64,000 nucleotides of DNA from Pipra filicauda (lineage: Eukaryota; Chordata; Aves; Passeriformes; Pipridae): positions 740,950-804,949 of the forward strand of contig NW_024103729.1 of NCBI RefSeq assembly GCF_003945595.2, given 5' to 3'. Numbering within the stretch: position 1 is the first letter of the stretch; every line of letters starts with the position of its first letter. Both the position numbers and the translations under genes were made by a program. This document shows, piece by piece, positions 41,091 to 51,018 of this stretch. Under the pieces are notes generated by a model, which saw only the letters and a program-made list of their open reading frames with translations, did no database searches and was not told where the DNA came from.

Positions 41091-41658
41091 ATAGAATCAT
41101 AGAATTTTTCAGGTTGGAAAAGACCATTAAGATCACCAAGTCCAGTTGTTAATTGAATACTGCCAAGTTCACCACTAAACCATGTCCCTAAGTGCCACAT
41201 CTACATGTCTTTTAAATACCTTCAGGGATTGTGACTCAAGTAATTCCCTGGGGAGCCTGTTCCAGTGCTTGACAACCCTTTTTGGTTAAGGAAATTTTCC
41301 TAAAATCCAATCTAAACCTACCCTGCTGCAACTTGAGGCCATTTTCTCTTATCCTACCTCTTATTACCTAAGAGAAGAGGCCAACCCCCACCTTGCTACA
41401 ATGTCCTTTCAGGTAGTTGTAGAGAGTGATAAGGTCTCCCCTGAGCCTCCTTTTCTCCCAACTAAACAACCCCAACTCCCTTCATTGCTCCTCATTTTTC
41501 TCTAGACCTTTCACCAGCTTTGTTGTCCTTCTCTGGGTGCTCCACAGCAACTCAGTATCATTCTTGAAGCGAGGGGCCCAAAACTGAACAAAACACTCAA
41601 GGTGTGGCCTCACTGGAGCCAAGTATACAGGGGAATGATCACTGCCCTAGTCCTCAAG
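41091..41658 (-). pseudogene. CR1 ORF2 C-terminal end and 3' UTR relic
   Basis: Minus-strand translation shows [14 protein letters not shown], then [20 protein letters not shown], then RENGLKLQQGRFRLDFRK. These are the conserved C-terminal motifs of CR1 ORF2 downstream of the reverse transcriptase. An in-frame stop lies just before RELGLFSW and others follow. The 3' untranslated part ends in the repeated ATTCTATG-type tail (ATAGAATCATAGAAT on the plus strand at 41,091). It abuts a MIR-like relic just upstream on the plus strand. Confidence 0.9.
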
Positions 41659-41659
41659 G

Positions 41660-42117
41660 AACACTCCAGGAACCTCCTAGACTGTTTCTTCTCTGTTGTG
41701 TTGTATTTCCAGCAGGCATCTGGTAAATTTAAGTCCCCCATGAGAAAAAGGGCTAGAAATGGTGAAACTTCTCCCACCTGCTTCGAGAATATTTCATCTG
41801 CCTCTTCATCCTGGTCAGGTGATCTAAGAAGACTTCCACGATAATATCTGCCTTGTTGGCCTTCCTACTGATTCTTACCCATAAACACTCAACCCTGTTG
41901 CCACCATCAATAAGCTCTAGACAATCAAGGCATTCCCTAAAATATAGGGATACTCCATCATCTCTCCTTTCTTGCCTATCCCTTCTGAAGAGCTGCAGAA
42001 CTCCAGTTGTGGGATTCATGCCACCATGTTTCCATGATGGCAACTATGTCGTATTTTTTGCTGCTGCATAAGGGCTTCCAGTTCCTCTTGTTTGTTGCCC
42101 ATGCTGCATGCATTGGT
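41660..42117 (-). pseudogene. CR1 ORF2 endonuclease-domain relic
   Basis: The minus strand begins with an SMGNKQEELEAL segment (about 42,060-42,110). After a one-base frame change come YDIVAIMETWWHESHNW and then LFRRDRQERR, followed by VECLWVRISRKANKADI. This is the start of the CR1 ORF2 apurinic/apyrimidinic-type endonuclease. The ETWW segment carries the acidic residue expected in the active site of this family. At least two frameshifts and a stop are visible, so it is non-functional. The similarity ends abruptly near 41,660, at a join to the C-terminal end of ORF2. Confidence 0.85.
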
Positions 42118-42299
42118 GTAGATCCCACCACTTTCCTGGGGGCAGAAATCCTAATTCCTAAATGACCATTCTCAAGTAGTTCCACGGTTTCTAACACATC
42201 AGTAACCTTTGGATCTTTGCTGCTGCATGTATCTCTGTCCCCGACCTCCACTGAGATGGTAGACTCAAGGACATTGCTTGAGTCCCTCAAATATTGGTG

Positions 42300-42590
42300 T
42301 GCTGCCCCCGCTTATCTCTAGGGACCCTATTTTTAGCCCTTTTCCACTTCAAATCCAGCTTAATCTCTCAGTGAGCCCTGTTAACTCCTGTGCAAAGAAC
42401 CTTTTCCCCCTTCAAAGCAGGTGTACCTCATCTATTGCCAGCAGGTTTTGTAAACTGACCCACAGTCAAACCCACCACAATTCTGCCAGTGACACCAGGC
42501 TCAAAAAGCTTTACATGCTTTTTGCCTTATCCTGTCCTGCAACTAGAAATATAGAGGAGAACACTACTTGTGCTCCTCTTCCCTGACAAT
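42300..42590 (-). pseudogene. CR1 ORF1 C-terminal relic (esterase-like region)
   Basis: Minus-strand translation in mixed frames gives AQVVFSSI near the 5' end, then a segment ending in VHL, then GKRFFAQELTGLTERL near 42,360-42,410. These match the end of the CR1 ORF1 product, which in this family carries an SGNH/esterase-like domain followed by a GKxxFAxxLAxL-type tail. Internal stops and shifts are present, so no protein is made. It sits directly 5' of the ORF2 endonuclease relic, the order expected in an intact CR1. The identification is from remembered family sequence and was not searched. Confidence 0.6.
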
Positions 42591-43667
42591 ATTGACTTCC
42601 TTTATAAATGCTTTCAGCTGTGCTAAAGAAAAATAACCTGGAAGAGAAACGCTATTATTGCTTGGCTGATGCAGTCCTCGCTCTTTTCTCATCACAGTCA
42701 CAGGAACAGAATTGTGATATAGCCACAGTGCCTGAAAGCTGACCTACCTGATAGAGGAGGTTCCTCCTAAACACTGGAGTGAAGGGCTAGGAGCCATCTC
42801 AGAGTCTCTGGCATCTACACCAGAATGACAGTGAGTCTGCCAATATGGAAATTTTTCAGCTTTCAGCTTTCCAAAAGCTTCCTACTCCAAGCATTTATTT
42901 ATTTTTCATGCTAGAAGGGAAAAAAGGAGAGAAAATAAAAGTTGGATAATTTTCATGTTGCACATCTGTGATTTCTGTTTCTAATCTGGTTACAATAGTT
43001 AACTCCTCCTGTTGTGCCACCCAAAAAGACTGGAAAATGTCCATTCTAATTGTTTTCCCTAGGCTATGTTGAGCGAATGTTCAGCCCCCCGAGGCTGAAG
43101 TGTACTGATATAAATTTACTGTGATAGAGCCGCACTGCTGCTGATTGTTGCAGAACTACCACTGAGTAGTAAATGCTTCACTGCTCTGTTACCCGGGGGG
43201 GCTGAGCATTAACTACACTATTGAACAGCAAATGCTTATCATCCCCTATAATTCAAACTATATAAATCACTGAAGAGAGACAATATGCCTGCAGGGAACT
43301 CACATGGTCTATAAAAATGTAAAATTCAGAACTATATTTAGCTGACAGAGCAATGCTTAAAAAAGAGAAAGTATTCAAAAGATAATCTCAGACATTAAAC
43401 TCATCTTCCTTTCAATCTACCGAAGCTTTGGTTGAGTTTAATCTTTTCTGCAAACATTTTCATCATTAACAATATTTAAAAAAATAAGATTAAGAAATAA
43501 AAGCTATTGCTCTTCTCTCTCGTCCATTCTCCAATTATTCATGCAGCCTACAGAATGACCTCTTTTAAGCCCCCCATCCTTAGAGCAAAGCAAAACACCA
43601 GTATTTTTTCTTTACTGAGAAAAACAACTCTACTTCACTAAAAAAAATAATAGAACGTTTAAAATAC

Positions 43668-43764
43668 CTTGGTTGTAAAATATATCCACTGAAAGTAGAA
43701 GACACAGTTCCCTTTTGTTTAAAGACAGTTCTTCAAATGTAGAGCTTATGTACGGTTCATTGCA
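43668..43764 (-). other. Candidate coding exon, product unknown
   Basis: On the minus strand a strong acceptor (CTTGCCTTTCTTCTCAG, ending at 43,765) opens a 97-base segment closed by a donor CAAG-GTATTT at 43,667. It reads without a stop from the first base (CNEPYISSTFEEL, then LNKRELCLLLSVD) and leaves one base over. I do not recognise the peptide. A 97-base open stretch between splice-like signals is not rare by chance. It starts in the phase in which the minus-strand candidate at 46,095-46,155 ends, which has a one-in-three chance of being coincidence. Confidence 0.2.
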
Positions 43765-43873
43765 CTGAGAAGAAAGGCAAGTTAAAACTTTCCTCCAAGG
43801 AACTATACTGCAACTGAGGACATAAACATCCATTCCTGGATAAGCAAACACTTACTGTGAAGTGGACACAAGC

Positions 43874-43946
43874 AGTTCTATTACTCTCAATGAATTACTC
43901 ATGGCTGTGAAGTTAAATACACATGAGCATTTGAAGCATCAGAGAA
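43874..43946 (+). repeat. Ancient amniote-type interspersed repeat
   Basis: TTCTATTACTCTCAATGAAT, TACTCATGGCTGTGAAGTTA, AATACACATGAGCATTTGAA and GCATCAGAGAAC resemble the same old repeat as at 45,218 (CCATTGACTTCAATGGGACT, ACTCATG, AAGTTAAGCACATGC, TTGCAGGATCAGG), in the same orientation and about 1.3 kb away. Divergence is strong. Confidence 0.35.
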
Positions 43947-45217
43947 CTTTACAATAAGTTGGTGCTGCATATTCCTTAGTGTATGCATAAAATCTGTTTT
44001 CTGTTTTGGCCTCTACTATGCAATAACCTCTGGACAGGCCTCAACAGCCCTCCTGTTTTTATCATGTATTCACTATTCAGTTTAATGCAGAGTCGAGGCC
44101 TTCAATACTATTCTGCATTACAAAACAAAACCATCCCCAAATGTCTATCCTTAGAGAAATAAAACATGGTAACCTTTAATACACAAACACAATTACAGAA
44201 AAAGAGCAAAACCAGATGAGAAAGGCCTCAAGAGAGAAGTGGTATGGGACTTCCTGAGTGCTCCACGTAACATTCAGAGAGCTGATGAAAGAGACGTTTG
44301 AGAGCAGAGTTGGAATATGATCACAACCAATCAATGTTTCAAAGAGGTCAGAATCAAAATCAAGTCAGAATACTAAAGCTTTAGTTCTTAATCCATGGAC
44401 AGTTTAGTAGCACCCCATTAAGAGCTATCTTTCTTGAAAATGTTGTTCTAATGAAACAAAGAAGATTTTGATTTTTCTGTCTTATAAAAGATGATGTCAG
44501 TGATGATTTGTGTTTGGATTTTCCCTACACAGAGAAAATACCTGTACTTGATTAGCATGTGTGTCCTACCACACTTTGTGAGTTTGAACTAACCAAGAGT
44601 AATGAGGGATTTTAAACATAATAAAAAAAATAATTAAACAATGAAAATATGTTTGAAATACTTAATGAAAATAGTGAGGAATGGTTTACAAACTGGCTGA
44701 GATGAAGTCAGACAGTCAGAAAACAGTTTTCCCAGCACACAGAGCCACTTGCATATAAGATTACTTTGTAAGTATGAAGCAAATAATGCCAACACATGTC
44801 AGATGTGCTATCAGGGCACATTATTATCAAGAAGGGAGATAACAACTTTCCACATATATTTGTAATGTGGTTTGAAGGTGTTGCTTTCAGTTGTCTTCAG
44901 ATGAAGAGCAGATAATTAACTCTAAACTCTAAGCTCAGAGGAAACCATTAAAATCTCTAAAGGTCTGGTCTTCTAAAGGCATCTATTCATACAGTGAGTG
45001 GCTTTATCTTCTGTGGGCTATTATATGTTCACCAAGCAGCCAACACAGAAGAGAGTAAAATATACTAAGAAATCATAGTGAAAAATGCTTAATTTGGGAT
45101 TAAGGGCAGAAACAATAATGTGATGCAGCAGTAGTTAAATATGCTGGCAAAATGAACACTTACAAGTAATCCTCCAAAATGTACACCAGCTGCAGAATTC
45201 CAGATGAATTTAAGATG

Positions 45218-45280
45218 TTAGTCCCATAGGACTACTCAAGTAAAAATGAGCTCATGCTTCAGTATTTTCAGATCAGAGCC
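45218..45280 (+). repeat. Ancient amniote-type interspersed repeat
   Basis: TTAGTCCCATAGGACTACTC is followed by AAGTAAAAATGAGCTCATGC, TTCAGTATTTTCAGATCAGA and GCC. The same order (TCCCATTGGACTACTCATG, AGTAAAGTTAAGCACATGC, TTAAGTGTTTTCAGGATCAG, GGCC) recurs in turtle, crocodile and bird genomes as part of an old dispersed repeat whose library name I cannot give with certainty. No coding content. Confidence 0.45.
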
Positions 45281-46305
45281 ATATGCTGTACACTGAAGCA
45301 TTTGCAATATTAGTACCTTGCTGTAAATTTCTTAGAGCATTACTGAATCTAATTTCCAATGCCCACAGTCAGCAAACTTCTGTCATTTCCCTTTGGAGAT
45401 AACTCTGCAACTTGGATCAGTCTTACGTGATATTGTTCTGATTCTAAGCTGAAAGTATTTTCCTCATTTGACTAAACACTGAACATCCATAACTTTAAGT
45501 GCCTGGAAAAAAAATCTGATCATGAAGAATCTCATTGATTTTAAAAATTTTCTCCTGATGTTACTCATCAGTTGGAGGAAACCTGTTGAAGTACCACCAG
45601 TGGAAAAGGAGAGGTGGCATTTCACACCACTGAGGATTTGCTAAGCACCTGTGTGAAAGCTGGCACAAACGTGGTTCAGGTGTACACAGACCCTTCCTCT
45701 TCTGGCATGTCATGAAGTCTTATGCATTATAATCAGACCTTTTAGTTTATTTGGCTCCTAAACATTTTCAGCTTTCCCTTGACAAAAAAATAAATACCTG
45801 TAAGTGGAAAAAAAAAATTGGCCTCTTAAAAGTTAATCTCATTAGCATTATATTCAAGACCCACTGTTACGCTCCATGCTCATTATGTCCAACCTAAAAA
45901 GAATACTAAAAATCTCATTATTTTGTTGCTAGATTTTCTACTTAATTACCACAACAGGCAGGTAATCATTATGCTGATTAATCAAGACTGAGATGTAAAT
46001 AGCTCACATAGGGGTTAATAATCAGCTAATAACAGTAAGCACTGTTTCTGTATAATTAAGTCAAATGAAATGATTTATACTGGTACAAACTTACCTCCAG
46101 AATGTAACATTTAATGATATTACTGTCTTTCCAAACAGCCGTACACTTTGCAAGCCTACAGCATATAAATGTTGCTTAAACTCCAAAACTTTCAACACTA
46201 ACAAAATTCGAATTGAAAAGGGGCATTTTGTTTCAAAATTTCAGTAACCTATTTGCCATTAATGTTGGCTATCATTAGTTACATTTTCTTTTTCAATAGC
46301 CCACA

Positions 46306-46400
46306 CTTCACAGAATCACAGAATGGTTGAAGGTGGAAGGGATCTATGGAGATCTTGTCCAACTGCTCAAGCAGGGCCATGCTTGTTTATTGCCTCCAGA
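46306..46400 (-). mobile_element. CR1 LINE 3' tail fragment
   Basis: The plus strand reads CACAGAATCACAGAATGG, then GGTGGAAGGGAT, a GGAGATC..TCCAACTGCT segment and AAGCAGGGCCA. This is the last ~90 bases of a minus-strand CR1 3' end. It is strongly 5' truncated and carries no coding sequence. The inner edge is blurred, because sequence after about 46,385 no longer follows the family. The flanks are repeat-free AT-rich DNA. Confidence 0.85.
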
Positions 46401-46558
46401 AAATCTATCACCTGTGCATCATAATATTCCTCTAGGAATATACTGAACTTCTAATGTGGCCAGTGACAAAACTGTCATTGACTTTCTAAAAATCATATAT
46501 GTTTTTCTAACATAGAAACTTTCTTTTATTAACTCATAACTGGAAGGAAGTGTTAGTC

Positions 46559-46578
46559 GCTTACGCAATTGTGTAAGC
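46559..46578. promoter_or_regulatory. Near-palindromic bZIP-like site
   Basis: GCTTACGCAATTGTGTAAGC is a 20-base palindrome with one mismatch pair. TTACGCAA and TTGTGTAA each resemble C/EBP or PAR-bZIP half-palindromes, arranged head to head. The CpG is retained in a CpG-poor region. Regulatory function is inferred from the motif only. Confidence 0.3.
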
Positions 46579-48057
46579 ACCAGCAGTGCTACATGTAAAG
46601 GAAATTAAGGTATCACCAAATCACATGCAAATTTAAAACAGTAAAAGGAATGATTTTCTCAAGCTATAGGCATTCAAGGAATAGCTAACTGTTTTTAGAT
46701 TAATACTAAAATAATTTATACTGCTGTCTCTGTTAAATCTCTTTTTCAACTACAGGGAAGTAAATGGTAAGGTGCAAGGTCTTTATCCTTCTCCAGTGTA
46801 GTATTTAGGGGAATATGATATTTTTCCCTGACTCTTGATGTACTACTGGGGTACCAAGTATCTACAAGTTGGATGGTCAATATTCCTGGATATATATTGT
46901 TGAATGAAGTTGTATTCAGATTTGAAAGCATACTTAAACTATTAGTGTCAGCCTTCCACCTTCCACTATTCACTCACATAGCACAGCAACAAATGTCAGA
47001 AATTTTACTTCAGAACCTCTGCCTCGGGAGCTGAGGCTTTTTAGCACTTTTACAAACTTGTCTCCTTTTTCTACTGCACATTTTTCACTGTTTCCCCTTA
47101 TTTTATTAATGCCAGCCTGATTGAAAAGGGCACAGGGAAAAGCAAGCATTCTGCAGGGTAAAAGGGAAGAGAAATGGACAGAAGCCTTTCTTAAAATGTC
47201 ACTGCTCATAAGGGGCTTGTAACAGCCCAGAGTTATATAAGGCTGGCTTTTAAAGAGGTGTTGTTAAATATACATTGATCTCTCTCATATTTTTAGCTTG
47301 CTATTTGAACCCTTTCAGCACTGTTTTAATTTAAAAGTATTTTGAACTGCAGCTTGTTACAATCCTTTGTCATGTTTTACAGCCACTGGAGCAATACTGT
47401 CCTGAATCAAGACAAAGTAGGAACATTATGGCTGTCACATGAAGTTACTGGTATCTGACAGAACCAGTTATTGCTTTAGCAAAAAACCTCCCAGCCCTCT
47501 GAGCACAGCTTGACTCATCACAAGAACCTGTTGTGATGATATTTGGGGTGCACGTGTGCATATGTTGTTACAGTGTCTTTTAGTGTATTTGCATATACAC
47601 TGTGACTGTATTGTCCTTTGGGGTCAGCACTCATAAGTCCTGAACACAGCTGCAATTGTCATCAGAGAAATTACATTTAACATGAATGTGGTCATGACAC
47701 CAATAGGCTTATTCTAGATTTTATGTTAGAAACTGAATAAACTTAGAGACACATAAAATACAACTAATAAATATATATGGCTTTTGATGTATTCAGTCTA
47801 AAAATTATAAGAGCATCTACATCACAGTTTTTTTGAGTTTGTTTCCTCTTCACATACTTTTAGCTAGTTAAGACATTTTAAGACCATTGAGAATTAATAT
47901 AAACACAATTATATGAAGTGTTATTAAAATAATTTATGCCTCACTATAAAGTTTCAAAGCTTTCCCCCCTATAACCTATCTAAAATGTAGCTGAACCATA
48001 TAGAAAACAGGAATCTTCCTACTTTAAATGGATGTCAACTAACAGGAGGTGATTATT

Positions 48058-48240
48058 TCACAGAATCACAGAATATCCTGAGTTGGAAGGGACCCACAAG
48101 GATCATCAAGTTCAACCCCTGGCTCTGCATGGGACCATCCCCAAGAGTCACACCATGTGTCCGAGAGTATCATCCAAACACCTCCTGAACTCTGTCAGGC
48201 TTGGTGCTGTGACCACCTCCCTGGGGAGCCTGTTCAGTAC
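48058..48240 (-). mobile_element. CR1 LINE 3' tail fragment
   Basis: The plus strand begins CACAGAATCACAGAATAT and continues with TTGGAAGGGACCCACAAGGA, TCATCAAGTTCAACCCCTGG, AGAGTCACACCATGTG, and CTCTGTCAGGCTTGGTGCTG, then CCTCCCTGGGGAGCCTGTT. This is a well-preserved minus-strand CR1 3' end, younger-looking than the other fragments. Similarity stops sharply near 48,240, within the usual CCTGTTCCAGTG motif, where an unrelated sequence begins. Confidence 0.93.
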
Positions 48241-48430
48241 ACTGTACGGTTGCAGCACCTTATCTTGCTTTTTGGAACTGTTTGGTGTTGCTGCTTAAGG
48301 CCCAACATATGGCCAGGCTGGGCCTTGGGCAAGGCTTAAGGCTGAGCAGCCCAGGATGAGGTGGCCATTTCTCTGGGTGGATTTAGGAGCAGCAATAAAG
48401 GAAAGCTTGGGGGCTCATAGTTTCACAGCA
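48241..48430. other. GC-richer unclassified sequence after CR1 tail
   Basis: Immediately beyond the CR1 fragment the sequence runs TGTACGGTTGCAGCACC to GGGGCTCATAGTTTCACA and contains GGCCAGGCTGGGCCTTGGGC and an AATAAAGGAAAGC poly(A)-like signal near its end. A TG...CA frame and a late AATAAA are features of solo LTRs, but I see no target-site duplication and do not recognise a family. It is left unclassified. Confidence 0.25.
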
Positions 48431-50174
48431 CTACCACCTGTCTTTTTTGGGGGGCAGTGGTAAGTGCTCATTTTTTGAGCTGAAATATTTGTGAAGGTTT
48501 GGATTGAAGGTGGTTCATTGCTGGGAAGAGATGGCAGTGATACTTCAGCAGCCTTCTCTGTGTTTTCAGAACGGAAAATACAGAGATTGAGACAACTGCA
48601 GCAACGAGCACTGAAAATGCTCTTAGGCCTTTCATTCCCATGCTTTGTTCACCACTTACCTTCTCCAGCACCAACAGGAGCCCTGTTCTAATTATAAATC
48701 TAAATCAGCTGTTTATCGATCCCCGGGAGGTCTGATTATATTTGTCCAAAATAATAGGGACACGTAGCTTACTCTAAAGACAACTCTAAACTTCCCTATC
48801 TAAGAATTTAGATCTCAGATTAATGAGTTCTTAAGTAATTAGGTCAGCCATAAATAGGGTTGTTTGCAAAGACAAGAATACATTAATCTGTAAAGGTCAT
48901 ATTGCTAACATCACTGAGATGTATTGGAGTATTTATATCCCAGTTTTGAGGATCAGTTGGTTGCAGTCAGATTGCATCTGTTCCTTTTAAAGATATTCAA
49001 GCTAAGAGTCCTCCAGAGGTTTCTTCTATGTAGTCCAAAACACAGAGTAAATACTTTGGTTCAATTCAGAGCAGATTTTGTTTAAGTATCTCCTATGAAG
49101 AGTTGCAAAAACCAGTATTGATTTCTGGATGTTTACTTCAGGAAGGAAGAAAAGGCTTTCCTGGTGTTGGAGATCTAAGGTATTATCTAAGGTATTATTA
49201 CACATAAGGGGAAAAAAAATGTGGATCTGCTTGTTCAGTAGCTGTCCTATAAGGGATAAAATGTTCTCTACAAATCTGGATGCACTTAGAGACATGCAGG
49301 GACCTCTGCATTGTATCCTATTATATTACAGTGGCCTTTCTTTCCTCAGCTCTTACAGGAACACTGTTTGTACCATACTGAGGAATAAATGACTTGTCTG
49401 GGGACTTCTCTTCTGCTGTGTCTGATTGAATCTTGTATCCCAATGGTCTTTGGGAAGTATAAACTACAGCAAACCGAAAAAGGATGTGATTTTACAATCC
49501 TCCTTGCCTGAGCTTGTTGTGGGAATATAGGAAACATCAGCACTATAACACTGTGAATTGAAATTGCTCACTCCCTATTTGATTAGCTTGGTACATGCTC
49601 TACATTCCATCTTGTCACTTCCTCAGCTGCTCCATCAGGCTGTTAGAGAATGAGAATTGCAATGGTTTTCTAAGCCATTAAATTAGAAATAAACTGTATA
49701 GTATACTGCTGTCTTCATCAGGTTTCTGGAGGATTTAAACTACATTGTTGCACTCCTTATTTAATCTATGCAAACAAAAGCCCCTTAGCATTATATGCAA
49801 TTAAAATACAAGAATTTATTCCATGAATCTTAATGTAAATACGGTCCTGCTCTGTCCTAAAAAAATAACCCAGAATAATTTACAGCTTAAAGTTTCACAT
49901 TAAAAGTTTCATATTTTGAGTTGGGATCACAGGGGAAATTTTACAGCATGAAAACAGCCAAGAAATCCAATGAAGAGGAACTGAGGTACTCTAATAGGCC
50001 AATTTTTTAAAATGTCAGAGGAAAGAACCCGTAGCTATATCTGAGCAAACACCTCATCAAGGATAGTTTCAGTGTTTCTACTAATTTTTGCTATTTATAA
50101 ACTCTCCATAAACCACCTGGGAGGTTCTCAAATGTAATCTTTATCTCAAATATGTATGAATAAAAAGTCCATTT

Positions 50175-50300
50175 CCAGCCCTGTTGTAACTCATTTAAGT
50201 ACTGGAATGTGCTATATGGTCTCCCTGGCTCTTTCTCTTCTTCAGGCTGAACAATTCCAACTCTCTCAGCTTGTCTTCTTATAGAGTAGATGTGCTTAGA
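50175..50300 (-). mobile_element. CR1 LINE fragment lacking its 3' tail
   Basis: The plus strand holds TTTAAGTACTGGAATGTGCT, ATGGTCTCCCTGGCTCTTTC, CTTCTTCAGGCTGAACAATT and CCAACTCTCTCAGCTTGTCT in the order seen in CR1 copies read on the minus strand. This corresponds to the end of ORF2 (the [18 protein letters not shown] region of the family). Both ends are lost, including the diagnostic ATTCTATG tail, so this is an eroded or truncated piece. Confidence 0.75.
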
Positions 50301-50987
50301 CAAAGAGCTGAACTTTTGGAAAATGCAGTTTTGGGTTGATCAAATATTATGAGTGTTCAATAGACTTTGGTGACTAATTCTTCCAAAACACTAGGGAAAG
50401 GAGTTGTCTAAGCAATTCAGTTTCTAAAACTAGACAAAACGAAAACCACCACAAAATTGAGTAAAGAAAGTAAATACAAAACAAAAAAACGCCCAAATAA
50501 CACAAAAATCCACTTCAACTAACTCAGTTCTCTTTAGCCTCTCTTTGCAGACAGAATGAACACATGCTCAGTTACGGATAACATTCTTATGATTAGTTGC
50601 TTTCAAATAGAATTATTGGTAGGAGGCAATATTGCAATTCTGCCATACCCATAACAACAAAATACTTATTTTTTAGCTACACATACTAGTGTAACAAACC
50701 TAGGAAGAGTCAACAATTTGAGAGTTAATGAAGGGCTGACTACTTACTTCCTTAAGCCAGACAGCTCTGAAGGTGAGGTGAACCAGGAAGGAAGTTACTG
50801 TATTCGCTTCATCTCAGATCTTTACCAATTCTTCCAAAAAAAGCCACCCTAAAGAACTCACAGACAGAGCCAAAACCAAAACTTTGCAAACTGCTTTCTG
50901 GTATAAGTTAGGATATGACTGAGATTTCAATATAATTTTTGAAACGAAATTTCAAATTTCAAAAAGCAGTACTACAAGGGTAAGATT

Positions 50988-51018
50988 TCTTTTTTCTTTT
51001 CTTTTTTTTTTTTAATAT
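50988..51018. repeat. T/C-rich tract with poly-T
   Basis: TTTCTTTTTTCTTTTC is followed by a T run and AATATTTTATA. It is low-complexity pyrimidine sequence. A comparable 15-base T run is at 56,519-56,533 and a 13-base run at 30,248-30,260. Confidence 0.8.

Larger units (their letters stand above)
41091..42600 (-). mobile_element. CR1 LINE, internally deleted, minus strand
   Basis: This is a relic of the main avian non-LTR retrotransposon, read on the minus strand. The 3' end is at 41,091, where the plus strand shows ATAGAATCATAGAAT, the typical CR1 tail, followed by the familiar 3' untranslated sequence. Moving 5' on the minus strand come the C-terminal end of ORF2, then the N-terminal endonuclease region of ORF2, then the end of ORF1. 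Roughly the middle of ORF2, including the reverse-transcriptase catalytic region, is absent. Stops and frameshifts occur in every part, so it is dead. The 5' boundary near 42,600 is approximate and I did not find clear target-site repeats. CR1 copies are usually 5' truncated, so a copy that reaches into ORF1 but lacks its centre is less usual. Confidence 0.9.
42605..46300. other. Non-coding stretch with possible regulatory blocks
   Basis: Between the large CR1 and the next CR1 tail the DNA holds two amniote-type relics and two repeat-free blocks (43,080-43,260 and 45,830-46,090) with dense homeodomain-like motifs. No recognisable gene is present; two unproven exon candidates are at 43,668 and 46,095 on the minus strand. 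Confidence 0.4.
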
